DNA from: RUG754 sp041856085
GTDB lineage: Bacteria; Bacillota; Clostridia; Peptostreptococcales; Anaerovoracaceae
Length of the DNA: 6,866 nt
Assembly (NCBI GenBank): GCA_041856085.1
Contig: JBHAFL010000072.1
Coordinates: 1 to 6,866 of the forward strand
Direction of reading: 5' to 3'
The notes beneath the pieces are model-generated. The model was given only the letters and a program-made list of their open reading frames with translations. It did not search any database and had not been told where the DNA came from. Below, in pieces: positions 6,088 through 6,866 of this stretch. The translations under genes and the position numbers were made by a program. Every line of letters begins with the position of its first letter. Position 1 is the stretch's first letter.

Positions 6088-6866
6088 TGTCAGATACAAA
6101 AACAGCTAACAGCAGTGTTGATTTAACTAAGGTAAAGCCTTACGGCGACACCATGAACGACGGTAAGGTCGAGCTTGCATTCACTCTCCCTGTACCTTAC
6201 GGTGAAGAGGCTGAGGAAACGGCTAAACAGTATGTTAAGAAGTTAGGCTTCGCAGAGCCGAGCGTTACATACTACCACGAGCTCGCACCCGGATTCACAT
6301 TTTTTGTAGTATATGGAGCCGCTCAGCAGACTATCGACTATACCGCAATCAAGGTTCCTAAGGTAGAGGGTAACGTGCTCGACAGAGTGGAGTGCGGAGA
6401 GTGGATAGGCGAAAACATCGGAAGAGACATCGTAGTAGTCGGCGCCTCCATCGAATCGGACGCACACACGGTAGGAATCGACGCCATCATTCAGATGAAA
6501 GGCTTCCACGGTCATTTCGGACTTGAAAGATTCAAGAACGTAGTACCTTACAATATGGGCTCGCAGGTTCCTTGCGAAGAGCTCATAGCTAAAGCAAAGG
6601 AAGTGAACGCGGACGCTATCCTCGTTTCTCAGACCGTAACGCAGAAAGATATTCACATAATGAACCTCACCAAGATGGTAGAGCTTATGGAAGCCGAGGG
6701 ACTTCGCGATAAGATGATCCTCGCATGCGGCGGTCCTCGTATATCACACGAGCTCGCTCAGGAGTTAGGCTACGACGCAGGCTTCGGTCCGGGAAAATAT
6801 GCGGAGCACGTTATGTCATACGTTATGCAGGAAGTGAAGAAGAGAGGCTGGGAGAAAAAAGCGAAT
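6087..6866 (+). CDS. kamE: Lysine 5,6-aminomutase, beta subunit (3' end cut by window)
   Basis: 260 codons are open to the right edge without a stop; the family is about this long, so only a few residues should be missing. This subunit carries the cobalamin-binding Rossmann-like domain. The base-off motif DAHTVG gives Asp125, His127 (the lower cobalt ligand) and Gly130; later SQT at 181-183 and CGGPR at 214-218 complete the DxHxxG-SxL-GG type signature. Lys138 in MKGF is the expected PLP Schiff-base lysine. The 11-residue spacing between His127 and Lys138 equals that between His133 and Lys144 in the A. sticklandii enzyme as I recall it. The first 100 or so residues form the dimerisation domain. 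It begins on the last base of the kamD stop (TAATG), and with KamD forms the B12/PLP mutase that KamB and KamC are thought to service. Confidence 0.96.
   Translation, partial: MSDTKTANSSVDLTKVKPYGDTMNDGKVELAFTLPVPYGEEAEETAKQYVKKLGFAEPSVTYYHELAPGFTFFVVYGAAQQTIDYTAIKVPKVEGNVLDRVECGEWIGENIGRDIVVVGASIESDAHTVGIDAIIQMKGFHGHFGLERFKNVVPYNMGSQVPCEELIAKAKEVNADAILVSQTVTQKDIHIMNLTKMVELMEAEGLRDKMILACGGPRISHELAQELGYDAGFGPGKYAEHVMSYVMQEVKKRGWEKKAN

Noticed and set aside
6243..6656. 137-codon minus-strand open frame inside kamE
   Set aside because: It overlaps the B12-binding and PLP-lysine region of kamE, which is firmly identified on the + strand.

Overview
The window is a nearly intact stretch of an anaerobic lysine-fermentation operon, with every gene on the + strand: the tail of kdd, then kamA, kamB, kamC, kamD and an almost complete kamE that runs off the right edge. 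Together these genes encode the first part of the route that turns L-lysine into acetate, butyrate and ammonia. KamA moves the 2-amino group of L-lysine to C3, giving L-beta-lysine. KamD/KamE, a coenzyme B12 and PLP enzyme, moves the terminal amino group to C5, giving 3,5-diaminohexanoate. Kdd then oxidises that product. KamB and KamC are the ATPase pair associated with reactivating the B12-dependent mutase. The remaining genes of the route (kce, kal, the CoA-transferase) are not in the window and would be expected just outside it.

Layout. 1-147: 3' end of kdd. 148-388: a 241-bp gap filled mostly by a GC-rich, long inverted-repeat element (about 179-346). 389-1648: kamA, with a strong Shine-Dalgarno sequence. 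1649-1769: a 121-bp gap with two hairpins, the second a perfect 13-bp stem. 1770-2789 kamB, 2798-4507 kamC, 4519-6087 kamD and 6087-6866 kamE form a tight block with gaps of 8 bp, 11 bp and a 1-base TAATG overlap, so these four are almost certainly co-translated from one message.

Organism. The gene set and order, the strong AAGGAG-type ribosome sites, AUG starts, frequent AGA arginine codons and moderate base composition fit an amino-acid-fermenting anaerobe of the Clostridia (Firmicutes). The family cannot be fixed from this window. Fusobacteria share the pathway but are usually far more AT-rich.

Novelty. The genes are a known pathway. The points worth a second look are the palindromic element between kdd and kamA, the hairpin pair between kamA and kamB (one shaped like a terminator for antisense transcription), the marked codon-use difference between the catalytic and the reactivase genes, and the still thinly understood biochemistry of a MutS-type ATPase serving a B12 enzyme. 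I found no sign of a mobile-element transposase, CRISPR array, tRNA, rRNA or known riboswitch.
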